From positions 37,546 to 101,545 of the forward strand of contig NZ_JAMXAY010000013.1 in assembly GCF_025460835.1 (NCBI RefSeq): DNA of 64,000 nt, read 5' to 3'. Shown piece by piece: positions 27,207-33,964 of this stretch. A program made the position numbers and the translations under genes. Origin of the DNA: Parapedobacter soli. GTDB taxonomy: Bacteria > Bacteroidota > Bacteroidia > Sphingobacteriales > Sphingobacteriaceae. Within the stretch, counting starts at the first letter, position 1; each line of letters starts with the position of its first letter. The notes below the pieces were generated by a model. It ran no database searches and had not been told where the DNA came from. It worked only from the letters and a program-made list of their open reading frames with translations.

Positions 27207-27298
27207 TGGCTTACTTCCAACTACCAACAATTCACCTGGTCATAGGCGGCGTAATACTCGCCGTTTGGGCTGTACAATCGATAAGGAGGAAAAATTAA
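27206..27298 (+). CDS. Tiny membrane peptide
   Basis: 30 residues with a central membrane helix (IHLVIGGVILAVWAVQ) and basic end (RRKN). Its ATG overlaps the preceding TGA and its TAA overlaps the next ATG, the same coupling as its larger neighbours, which supports translation despite the size. AAGGAGGA at its 3' end is a Shine-Dalgarno for the next gene. Confidence 0.5.
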   Translation: MAYFQLPTIHLVIGGVILAVWAVQSIRRKN

Positions 27299-27723
27299 TG
27301 GCAATACTCAATTATACAACGAAGGTTGATCCGGTTAAGACGATCAATGAAATAACCAATTGCCTCGTCAAGCATGGCGCTAAGAAGATCATGGCGGACT
27401 ATGACGACAACGGTACGCCGATCGCCATCACCTTTATGATCAATATCACGGATGAAGCGATATTCTATTCGCTGCCGGCCAACTTCCGAGGCGTTTTGAA
27501 AGCCATGGAAAAGGATAAAACAGTCCCTCCACGCCTACGCAATGAGTTGCAGGCTAAAAGGGTAGCATGGCGCATAGTCAAGGATTGGATCGAGGCTCAG
27601 ATGGCCATCGTTGAAGCCAACATAGCCGATATGGCGGAAGTGTTCCTGCCCTATGCAGTGACGAAATCCGGCAATACGTTGTACAATGAGATTAAGTCAA
27701 ACCCAAAATTACTGCAGCTATGA
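27298..27723 (+). CDS. Hypothetical phage protein
   Basis: 141 residues from MAILNYTTK, chosen over an alternative start 33 bp earlier because of the AAGGAGGA ribosome site and TAATG coupling. Conserved-looking phrases KIMADYDDNGTPIAITFMI and FYSLPANFRGVL are seen in phage proteins of unknown role. Helical C-terminus. Confidence 0.65.
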   Translation: MAILNYTTKVDPVKTINEITNCLVKHGAKKIMADYDDNGTPIAITFMINITDEAIFYSLPANFRGVLKAMEKDKTVPPRLRNELQAKRVAWRIVKDWIEAQMAIVEANIADMAEVFLPYAVTKSGNTLYNEIKSNPKLLQL

Positions 27724-28016
27724 CGAAAGAAACCGCTATTGCCATTAATAAGCATGTCATTGCCTGGGCAATGTTCCATAATGGTATCACTCCGGATGAA
27801 CCGGAACCGATAATATACAGCCTTCGGCAAATGCTGGAGGCGTCAGACAAGATCCACCAACTGAATGCAGCTGCATCTTTGAAAGGTGGCCACGTTACTC
27901 GGTATCTGACGGTCGATGACCGTTTGATCGCCGCTCTTTACGTTGCCGCCAACTATGAACATAATCAACAGAGCATTATCCAGCATGGTCGGAAATACAT
28001 ATTCGTACAGGAATGA
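27720..28016 (+). CDS. Hypothetical protein
   Basis: 98 residues, helical, ATGA-coupled to its neighbours. No motif recognised. Confidence 0.55.
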   Translation: MTKETAIAINKHVIAWAMFHNGITPDEPEPIIYSLRQMLEASDKIHQLNAAASLKGGHVTRYLTVDDRLIAALYVAANYEHNQQSIIQHGRKYIFVQE

Positions 28017-28258
28017 CAAGGCAACAGCTTATTCGCGGCGTTGAGCTGGAAGACCTCATCGTCGATTTGGAAAACCAATTGGCCACTATTAAAGTCGCAA
28101 CAGAACTGAAAGACGATTTAAATGTCGTCGATGGTAACCGAATCTTGGGCTTTAAAATTGAAAAGAAACACGTCGACTTCGACGCGCTTAAGGCGTCATC
28201 GATGGCGATCATCACCGCAAAGCTGGATTCGGCTAGAAAGGAGTTTGAAGCATTATGA
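28013..28258 (+). CDS. Hypothetical protein
   Basis: 81 residues with two likely helices (about 5-30 and 58-80), ATGA-coupled on both sides. No recognised family. Confidence 0.5.
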   Translation: MTRQQLIRGVELEDLIVDLENQLATIKVATELKDDLNVVDGNRILGFKIEKKHVDFDALKASSMAIITAKLDSARKEFEAL

Positions 28259-28545
28259 CAGACGACGACCGCATTCTGAAAGAGTTCCTGGAGGAACATT
28301 TTGATTTCTACACATTGAAGAAAGCAGGCTTTTTCCCAAAAGAAATCAAGAAACGGGACATTCATGCCCAGGCGGAACGCATCTGTAAGTTTTTCGGTTA
28401 CAAAACAGTATTTGAGTACGGAGCAAAGGCAACATATGCCCATATCTCCTACGCGCCCGGACATCGACCACTACACGTGAATGAAAAGGGTGAATTGAAA
28501 GAAGCTCCATTCATGGAGAAATTCGGAGGTATTTATGATGACTAA
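28255..28545 (+). CDS. Hypothetical protein
   Basis: 96 residues. EEHFDFYTLKKAGFFPKEIK is a recurrent phrase of a small phage family without known function. Overlaps the next gene by 11 bp. Confidence 0.55.
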   Translation: MTDDDRILKEFLEEHFDFYTLKKAGFFPKEIKKRDIHAQAERICKFFGYKTVFEYGAKATYAHISYAPGHRPLHVNEKGELKEAPFMEKFGGIYDD

Positions 28546-28966
28546 TAAAGAAGCAAAGCAAAAGGCTATACGCGAGGCGTGGGAAGCCGAAGGATTTATT
28601 TGGAACGAAGTAAGTCAGTACCTGGATGAATTCGGCGACATGACGTTGCAAAACCCTGAACTAAAGGCTAAGATTACAGGCTATGACAGTGCGGTCTCAA
28701 GACGCGCGCTGAAAGGTATCACATTAACCGGCAATGGACTTTGGCTGCGCTTGGAAAGACTGATAGGCGTTTCTAACAACAACGGATGGAACCGCATCGA
28801 CGGCCCTGACACACTACCTAGTAATATCGGGCAATACACTGTATTAGGCAAGTCAGGTAAAATCGAAAAATGGTCATTTTTCAGCAGCCCTCCACACATC
28901 GACTTCTGGCTTGAATACTTCACTCACTGGCGGACTGTTGTTGAGTTGCCAAAACCAATCTATTAA
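28535..28966 (+). CDS. Hypothetical protein
   Basis: 143 residues beginning with a Lys/Glu-rich helix, then mixed alpha/beta. The C-terminal part (WRTVVELPKPIY) is typical of small phage proteins ending in a beta strand. Its TAA overlaps the next ATG. Function unknown. Confidence 0.55.
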   Translation: MMTNKEAKQKAIREAWEAEGFIWNEVSQYLDEFGDMTLQNPELKAKITGYDSAVSRRALKGITLTGNGLWLRLERLIGVSNNNGWNRIDGPDTLPSNIGQYTVLGKSGKIEKWSFFSSPPHIDFWLEYFTHWRTVVELPKPIY

Positions 28967-29454
28967 TGATGATCAGACAAACCACAGGATACGGGTGCGG
29001 CATGTACGCGGTGGCAAACGCGCTCGATTCGCTAGGTTTCGTCACCGATAGGCGACTGGAGGCCTCTAAGACAGGTAACACCATCCCACAGCTAAACAGG
29101 TGGCTGGCTGAAGATTGGGAGCCGTATGGCCTCGACGTGCTGTACTATGACCATTTCGGCGAAAAACTTCCCGATGCTCACCTCAGCTATAAGACAGATA
29201 CCGCCGGTGCCCTGCTACCGATACTTTTGGAAGTGGAATCGAGTAACAAGATATCTCACATGGTTGGTGGCCGTCTGGACCACGAAGGCAAATTGCTATT
29301 AATGGATAGTCTCGAAAAGTTTCCGCGCCTAACGACGCTCAAATATGTCAACGACAACGTATACAGCAAAGTGAGGGGCGTGTTCGCGTTCACGTATTTA
29401 GATGGAGGTCAATGGATGGTTCTGCAACCTAAGAACGAGGAGGTTTCCGGATGA
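28966..29454 (+). CDS. C39-like papain-fold cysteine peptidase
   Basis: 162 residues. The N-terminus reads RQTTGYGCGMYAVANAL, the C39-type oxyanion Gln and nucleophile (Q5, C11). A His in SHMVGG (H98) and Asp in LLMDSL (D114) complete the triad in the expected order and spacing. No ABC transporter, leader peptide gene or signal peptide is near, so a bacteriocin-processing job is not indicated; an intracellular target is more likely. The preserved triad suggests an active enzyme. Confidence 0.7.
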   Translation: MMIRQTTGYGCGMYAVANALDSLGFVTDRRLEASKTGNTIPQLNRWLAEDWEPYGLDVLYYDHFGEKLPDAHLSYKTDTAGALLPILLEVESSNKISHMVGGRLDHEGKLLLMDSLEKFPRLTTLKYVNDNVYSKVRGVFAFTYLDGGQWMVLQPKNEEVSG

Positions 29455-29873
29455 AACTCACCAAAACCCAACGCGAAGAGATTCGGATGAAGTACGGAGG
29501 CCGCTGCGCCTATTGCGGGTGTGAGCTCGGCCAGCGTTGGCATGCTGATCACCTTATCCCCATCCGGCGGTCGGAACGCAATATGCGCGAATATAACGGC
29601 AATCTTGTCCGTGACGCGTGGGGCAAGATTAAAACGGAGAAGTATATTATCAACCCCGAAGCCGATTGCATAGACAACATGATGCCGTCATGTGCTTCGT
29701 GCAATATCCTGAAGAACAGCCTACCCCTGGAATCGTTCCGTAGCGTGATTTCTGGGTTTATCACAAGTCTGAATCGAGACATCAACCAGTACAAAATCTC
29801 CAAACGTTACGGGCTGGTCCAGGAAACAGGAATCGAGGTTAAATTTTATTTTGAGACATATGAAAGCAAGTGA
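29451..29873 (+). CDS. HNH endonuclease
   Basis: 140 residues. Zinc pair CAYCG near the N-terminus, the catalytic HADHLIPI stretch, and a second pair CASCN followed by ILKNSL, which together form an HNH fold. It lies far from the terminase genes, so it may be a free-standing homing-type or early DNA-processing enzyme rather than the packaging-associated HNH. Confidence 0.85.
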   Translation: MKLTKTQREEIRMKYGGRCAYCGCELGQRWHADHLIPIRRSERNMREYNGNLVRDAWGKIKTEKYIINPEADCIDNMMPSCASCNILKNSLPLESFRSVISGFITSLNRDINQYKISKRYGLVQETGIEVKFYFETYESK

Positions 29874-30234
29874 ATTGAGGTTAGGAAATCTTTTTCAAGA
29901 CCGTGAAGGCCGTCTATGCCAGGTTGAGGCGGTATACAGCGATATAAATAGCTGTGAAATTAGGGCGATTAATAGCAGTATCACATCAATGCCGGTTAAG
30001 GAAATCCCGCTCAATGACGAGTGGCTTGCTAGGCTTGGTTTCAAGCCACGAGGCGGGCCAGGAGGCTCACTTATATGTGATAAGGTATCCATAAGCCCAC
30101 AAGGCGAAACCCATTTAGTTTGGCTTCACACTGGCACCTTCGCAATGACGTTAATCGAAATTGAAGTGAAAGCGGTCCACCAGCTGCAAAATTTGTTTTT
30201 TGCGCTTATAGGGAAAGAATTGGAGGTGAAATAA
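29860..30234 (+). CDS. Hypothetical phage protein
   Basis: 124 residues from MKASELRLGN; this phrase is a frequent start of a Bacteroidota phage family of unknown role. It overlaps the HNH gene by 14 bp. Its stop falls at the edge of the terminator hairpin, so it ends the first rightward operon. Confidence 0.65.
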   Translation: MKASELRLGNLFQDREGRLCQVEAVYSDINSCEIRAINSSITSMPVKEIPLNDEWLARLGFKPRGGPGGSLICDKVSISPQGETHLVWLHTGTFAMTLIEIEVKAVHQLQNLFFALIGKELEVK

Positions 30235-30266
30235 CGCGCCATTAATGATATATATGGCGCGTCTTT
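30234..30266. terminator. Hairpin terminator between convergent genes
   Basis: ACGCGCCAT/ATGGCGCGT, perfect 9-bp arms with an 11-base loop, then CTTTCC on the plus strand. It sits between the end of the rightward operon and the end of the leftward YodC-like gene. The T-run is weak, so efficiency is uncertain. Confidence 0.6.
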
Positions 30267-30270
30267 CCAA

Positions 30271-30474
30271 CTACTCGGCTACCGAATGTATTAAATCAAT
30301 ATGGAATTTTTCAGTTTTCATTTCACTGCCTTCAAACCATGTTGCAAATACGGTGACGCGCTTCTCCTGTTCGTCGACGAATGGATCATCATCTCGTAAA
30401 AATGCACTAATAGTCATTTTGGGACCGCCGGATTTTAATTGCACGACGTCACCTTTTTTAAATTTCCTTTCCAT
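30271..30474 (-). CDS. YodC-like DUF2158 protein
   Basis: 67 residues. FKKGDVVQLKSGGPKMTIS is the DUF2158 (YodC) signature, a small SH3-like beta protein, and the rest fits that family. It is the only leftward gene in this stretch and has its own TATATTTG promoter box, so it is probably expressed independently of the rightward operon. Confidence 0.85.
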   Translation of the reverse strand: MERKFKKGDVVQLKSGGPKMTISAFLRDDDPFVDEQEKRVTVFATWFEGSEMKTEKFHIDLIHSVAE

Positions 30475-30503
30475 AGCATTGAGATTTATTAAATGATTGA
30501 AAA

Positions 30504-30511
30504 CAAATATA
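30504..30511 (-). promoter_or_regulatory. Promoter -7 box of the YodC-like gene
   Basis: Minus-strand TATATTTG, a perfect TAnnTTTG box, 30 bp before the ATG. No convincing TTTG -33 box at the normal distance. Confidence 0.45.
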
Positions 30512-30525
30512 GATAAAACATTAAC

Positions 30526-30801
30526 ATGTCACGCTGCCGATTCATATACGATGAACAGACCAGGAAAAAGGTATTAATACCCGGATGCTATGGTTCGCTC
30601 CATAGAGACGATTTAAGCTGCTGCACGTGCAACGGATTGCATTCATTCAAGCAGTATGAACGCAAGGAATTCAACGACGAAGTGAGGCAACTAAGACAGG
30701 AACGCGACGCGCTGTTGAAAGAAAACAATCAGTTACATAGGATTATCCAAAAATTATCGAAACGCCATGAAGTCAACGCACAAACAACGACTGATCGTTG
30801 A
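30526..30801 (+). CDS. Cys-rich coiled-coil protein
   Basis: 91 residues. The N-terminal half has four cysteines (C4, then a C-x11-CC-x-C-type group ending CCTCNG) that could bind zinc; the second half is a leucine-heptad coiled coil (LRQERDALLKENNQLHRII). It overlaps the next gene by 35 bp. A DNA-binding role is possible but not shown. Confidence 0.6.
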   Translation: MSRCRFIYDEQTRKKVLIPGCYGSLHRDDLSCCTCNGLHSFKQYERKEFNDEVRQLRQERDALLKENNQLHRIIQKLSKRHEVNAQTTTDR

Positions 30802-31033
30802 CTACATCCGGGAGCACGGAACCATCACCGTCGAGCAATGCCAGTCGGTGCCAGGAGTTAACACCTACTATTGCAACGGAGCCAAGCATTGCGGAAACCT
30901 GTTACGGACGATGCACAAAAGCGGGCTGTTGGAGCGGCTCAAGAAAGGAACGTATCAGATACCGACTGCCGGCCGGCTACGCCCAACTACCAAAGCGCGA
31001 CCTTTTGACGCCAAACAACAATCACTGTTCTGA
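30767..31033 (+). CDS. Winged-helix-like small protein
   Basis: 88 residues, basic. KQRLIVDYIREHGTITVEQC reads like the first helices of a winged-helix domain, with recognition region LLRTMHKSGLLERLKKGTY and a flexible basic tail. Probably binds DNA; no family name. Confidence 0.6.
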   Translation: MKSTHKQRLIVDYIREHGTITVEQCQSVPGVNTYYCNGAKHCGNLLRTMHKSGLLERLKKGTYQIPTAGRLRPTTKARPFDAKQQSLF

Positions 31034-31075
31034 TATGTGGAAATCGTCAAAAAATGGATATCGGATAATTCTCGA

Positions 31076-31366
31076 TTACTTTACCTTCCTGTCAATAATA
31101 TCTTTGATATATGTTCTGACAAATTCAGGAAAACGAGACTGGATATGTTCAAGTCGGAACATGTATGCATGTTGGGCTGGAAGCTGATCTTTTTGTTGTA
31201 CAAGAAATAGGTTGGCGATAAATTCATTACTCACGTCGGATCGGCCTTTTTCAGGATAATGCTTAATAATCAATTCTCTATTCGATGAAACGAATTCCAA
31301 AAAATCCTTGTACTCGGCCTCTGATAGCTTCAAGTGGTCATTACTCATGGTACTTTTTTTAACCAA
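31076..31366 (-). CDS. Hypothetical protein, leftward singleton
   Basis: 96 residues, helical, acidic at the N-terminal half, basic at the end. It is divergent from 31480, and the gap between them carries two related 17-bp elements. AT-rich relative to the flanking rightward operon, which suggests separate acquisition. Confidence 0.6.
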   Translation of the reverse strand: MVKKSTMSNDHLKLSEAEYKDFLEFVSSNRELIIKHYPEKGRSDVSNEFIANLFLVQQKDQLPAQHAYMFRLEHIQSRFPEFVRTYIKDIIDRKVK

Positions 31367-31382
31367 TGCTTCATTGCATTAT

Positions 31383-31399
31383 ATCACAAATATCGTGAT
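31383..31399. promoter_or_regulatory. Operator-like repeat, copy 1
   Basis: ATCACAAATATCGTGAT, arms ATCAC/GTGAT; 14 of 17 bases match 31431-31447. It lies 17 bp upstream of the leftward gene. Confidence 0.4.
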
Positions 31400-31430
31400 T
31401 AAGACCGGATGTATTTCGCGAGGGTGTAAT

Positions 31431-31447
31431 AGCACAACCATCGTGAT
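31431..31447. promoter_or_regulatory. Operator-like repeat, copy 2
   Basis: AGCACAACCATCGTGAT, same orientation as copy 1 and 48 bp from it, 32 bp before the rightward gene. The pair could bind a shared regulator. Confidence 0.4.
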
Positions 31448-31479
31448 CAAAAAAACACCTTTTAAATAGATAAATCAAT

Positions 31480-31725
31480 ATGAGCACATTCAATTTAGAT
31501 TACGAGTACAACCTCTACCTATCCCGTGTGGGACTGGACAAAAAGAAGATGGACAAGTCGCACCGGCGCGAGACGAAACGAGCGTTCATGGCTGGAGCTG
31601 GGGCGTTGCTGGCCATGATGAATCAGGTCAAGGACCTTCCGGAATCGGATGCCCTGGCCGTCACCGGTCGCGTGATGCATGACGTCAAAGAATTCTGGAT
31701 GAGGGAGGCGACTAATAGCAATTAA
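31480..31725 (+). CDS. Hypothetical protein
   Basis: 81 residues, mainly helical and basic in the middle (KSHRRETKRAFMAGAGALLA). No membrane helix of sufficient length. Divergent partner of the 31076 gene. Unknown. Confidence 0.6.
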   Translation: MSTFNLDYEYNLYLSRVGLDKKKMDKSHRRETKRAFMAGAGALLAMMNQVKDLPESDALAVTGRVMHDVKEFWMREATNSN

Positions 31726-31747
31726 GTTTGTATAGAGTTGCTAAAGA

Positions 31748-32335
31748 TTACGGCTTCTTTACCACCAACATCGGTTTCATAACGTTAATCAAATTATTGA
31801 ACAAGTCTGTGCGATGCTGCTTCAATAAAGCAACTAATTGTGCGTCCGTCTGTTGTTTAGCTGTTTCAAGCGAGTGGAGGGTTGGGTGCCCGTTAAAAGG
31901 ATGAACTTCAATCGATTCGTAATTATATAAAGCATCAATTGCTTTTTTCAATTCATCCGTTAGCTCGAAACAAGTTTCAATGATTCCTATCGTCTCAAAT
32001 ATTTCCTTTTCGATTTTAGTGATTTCTAAGATAAGTGATATCGCTGAGTCATAATTATATCTTGCATCCTCCCTGTCTTGAGGTTCATGGGAAAAATTTA
32101 TAAACCTATAATCATAATACTCCGCCAGTATTTTTTTTTCGTAATGAGTACGCAAGGTTTGCGTCCAGGGATTCTTTAGAGCCATCAGTTTTGAATAACT
32201 TAATCTTTGATTCTCAAATGTTTTTTGCTTTTCGAATAATAAGTAAGAATTGCGATGTGACAATAAGTTTCCCACCCAAATACCAATCAATGTGACTGCT
32301 GAGGTAATTAAAACTAGTATAATTTCTTTGGCCAT
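31748..32335 (-). CDS. Membrane-anchored helical protein, leftward singleton
   Basis: 195 residues: one N-terminal membrane helix (IILVLITSAVTLIGIWVGNL), then a long charged helical cytoplasmic or periplasmic part. AT-rich and isolated between rightward genes. The layout resembles prophage membrane proteins that affect superinfection or host physiology; this is position-based speculation. Confidence 0.6.
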   Translation of the reverse strand: MAKEIILVLITSAVTLIGIWVGNLLSHRNSYLLFEKQKTFENQRLSYSKLMALKNPWTQTLRTHYEKKILAEYYDYRFINFSHEPQDREDARYNYDSAISLILEITKIEKEIFETIGIIETCFELTDELKKAIDALYNYESIEVHPFNGHPTLHSLETAKQQTDAQLVALLKQHRTDLFNNLINVMKPMLVVKKP

Positions 32336-32405
32336 AACGGTTAATTTAAAGGATACAGCAATGATAATACAAACTTACCCAAGATCAAAATATTTTCGAG
32401 ACAAC

Positions 32406-32439
32406 ACTTTGATTTCTCAAAGTTTTTTCTTTACTTTTG
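32406..32439 (+). promoter_or_regulatory. Promoter with operator-like inverted repeat
   Basis: TTTG (32408-32411), a 20-bp spacer, and TACTTTTG (32432-32439) match the Bacteroidota TTTG/TAnnTTTG promoter. An inverted repeat ACTTTGA-TTTC-TCAAAGT (32406-32423) covers the -33 box. The ATG at 32444 is so close that the message would be leaderless or nearly so. Confidence 0.6.
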
Positions 32440-32443
32440 TGTG

Positions 32444-32653
32444 ATGGAGATAGAAGGCACAAAGGAAGCGTTTAACAAGCTGCTGGAGGTCCCGGCATTG
32501 TACAAGTACCTGGACGTCGATACGTCCACTGTAGCGAACTGGAAGCGGTACATGAGGGAAGGAAAGCTCATCTCCACCGACAAGATGGAAGAGATGTTGT
32601 TGAAGTTCGGGGCGAAGGTTAAACAGGAAAAGGTTTGGGAGATTAACCTTTAA
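32444..32653 (+). CDS. Small HTH-like protein
   Basis: 69 residues from MEIEGTK (a GTG three bases earlier is possible). ALYKYLDVDTSTVANWKRYM looks like a Cro-type helix-turn-helix with WK in the recognition helix. It directly follows the strong promoter and its operator-like repeat, so autoregulation is likely. No C-terminal protease domain. Confidence 0.6.
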   Translation: MEIEGTKEAFNKLLEVPALYKYLDVDTSTVANWKRYMREGKLISTDKMEEMLLKFGAKVKQEKVWEINL

Positions 32654-32656
32654 AAT

Positions 32657-33337
32657 ATGGAAGCAAAAATTAAGAGAATGACGTTTGAACACAAGAGTCT
32701 ATCGGATTTTCTAAGCGTGCCTGATGGTACTTATTACCATGAAAAGTTAGTGCCAGGATCCCCTTATAAAGTTAAAGAAATGCCTGATAAAGATGGTTTT
32801 TTGCCGTTACACCAAGCATTTAAGAAAGAGGATATACCCCAGCATCATCTACTCAAAGAAAACCCTGACGGGTCTTTATCATCCGATAAAGGCGATGTTT
32901 TCCGTCCGAATTATAAACTGGCCGAAAGTGATGATGATCGGCTCAGGCTAATCGATGGGCATCTTTCAGAATCGGGCAGCACAGACTTGCGGCTGTTTGC
33001 GGAAGATGTTTTATTGATTGAAATAGAGCAGCTATTTAAAAAAATTAGGTCCACTGGGCTACGAAATTTAGGAAAAGAGGTGGAATGTCTCCGGAACTAC
33101 CAAAGTTGGATTATGAGTGTTGTGGTCGATTACGAACCAGAAGTGAAGGAAATTTTGTTGCGCTTCCCGGACGGGGTCGAGAAATATACCACCAATAAGT
33201 ATTTCAGGAAAAGTGTTGACGATATAGCCCATGGCAAAAAAGATGAATATCAAACAATTGCCTATTTGTGTGATAAATTTGCAGAAACAGACAAAAACCT
33301 CAAATCAATAGAGCGTCGTTTGAAAGATTTTAAGTAA
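32657..33337 (+). CDS. Hypothetical protein
   Basis: 226 residues, soluble, acidic to neutral. N-terminal MTFEHKSLSDFLSVPDGTYY, middle Asp/Glu-rich, C-terminal helices. It follows the HTH-like gene by 3 bp, so the two are probably one unit. Without a known family it could be an effector controlled by the HTH partner; not demonstrable here. Confidence 0.6.
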   Translation: MEAKIKRMTFEHKSLSDFLSVPDGTYYHEKLVPGSPYKVKEMPDKDGFLPLHQAFKKEDIPQHHLLKENPDGSLSSDKGDVFRPNYKLAESDDDRLRLIDGHLSESGSTDLRLFAEDVLLIEIEQLFKKIRSTGLRNLGKEVECLRNYQSWIMSVVVDYEPEVKEILLRFPDGVEKYTTNKYFRKSVDDIAHGKKDEYQTIAYLCDKFAETDKNLKSIERRLKDFK

Positions 33338-33345
33338 CTACGAAG

Positions 33346-33771
33346 ATGAACTGGATTAAAGTAAAGGACAAACGGCCGGATGAAGATGGCAATTATTTGA
33401 TTTGGCAAAGTGATAGGTATCAATCGAAAGATGGAAGGAGTTACGTTTCCTCAAGCCCCATATTGGGCGGCTTTGCAAACGGTGAATTTTATGAGATCAT
33501 TCACGATGTCCATGAGGTTGTCGAAGGCGTTACCCACTGGTGTAAAGTAATCCCTCCTATAGAGCAAGAGCGTGCGAAAATAACCGGCGAGCTCACCCAG
33601 AAGCTGCACCGTCTTCAAGTAGGTGAGACTTTAAAATTATCGAAGGAAGAGGAGTTCGCGTGGGGACTTCTCACCCAGACTTTACTTAATCACGAACCGT
33701 TTAACAAAAACAGTTATCGTATGGATGGGCGTGAGTTATCGATAACCTTGATTCAAGATGAAAACGATTGA
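33346..33771 (+). CDS. DUF551-like protein
   Basis: 141 residues. NWIKVKDKRPDEDGNYLIW and later VTHWCKVIPP are the DUF551 signature (short phage family with WI.....P and W.P ends). Function unknown. Confidence 0.7.
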   Translation: MNWIKVKDKRPDEDGNYLIWQSDRYQSKDGRSYVSSSPILGGFANGEFYEIIHDVHEVVEGVTHWCKVIPPIEQERAKITGELTQKLHRLQVGETLKLSKEEEFAWGLLTQTLLNHEPFNKNSYRMDGRELSITLIQDEND

Positions 33772-33964
33772 TATTTTAGAGAAATACCGCAAACAGGACC
33801 CGAATTATGCCGACACATTACTAACAGCGTTAATGATTGTTGGAGAAGAGGAGTTTTTGCGGGTGCTGGGGGAAGCAGAAAAGGCGGAGAAGCGACTGGA
33901 GCTTACCTACCCTATCCCTTTCGATGTCGGACCTTCCGACCCCAGCGGCGTTAAGATTGTTTAA
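33758..33964 (+). CDS. Hypothetical small protein
   Basis: 68 residues, helical and acidic, last gene of the rightward block. Its 3' end overlaps the 3' end of the MuF gene by 14 bp in the convergent sense. Because MuF toxin genes are often followed by an immunity gene, it deserves a look, but it is on the opposite strand and has no known immunity signature. Confidence 0.55.
   Translation: MKTIDILEKYRKQDPNYADTLLTALMIVGEEEFLRVLGEAEKAEKRLELTYPIPFDVGPSDPSGVKIV

Noticed and set aside
32444..33337. Classical toxin-antitoxin pair
   Set aside because: Neither protein matches a toxin or antitoxin family that I recognise; only the layout is suggestive.
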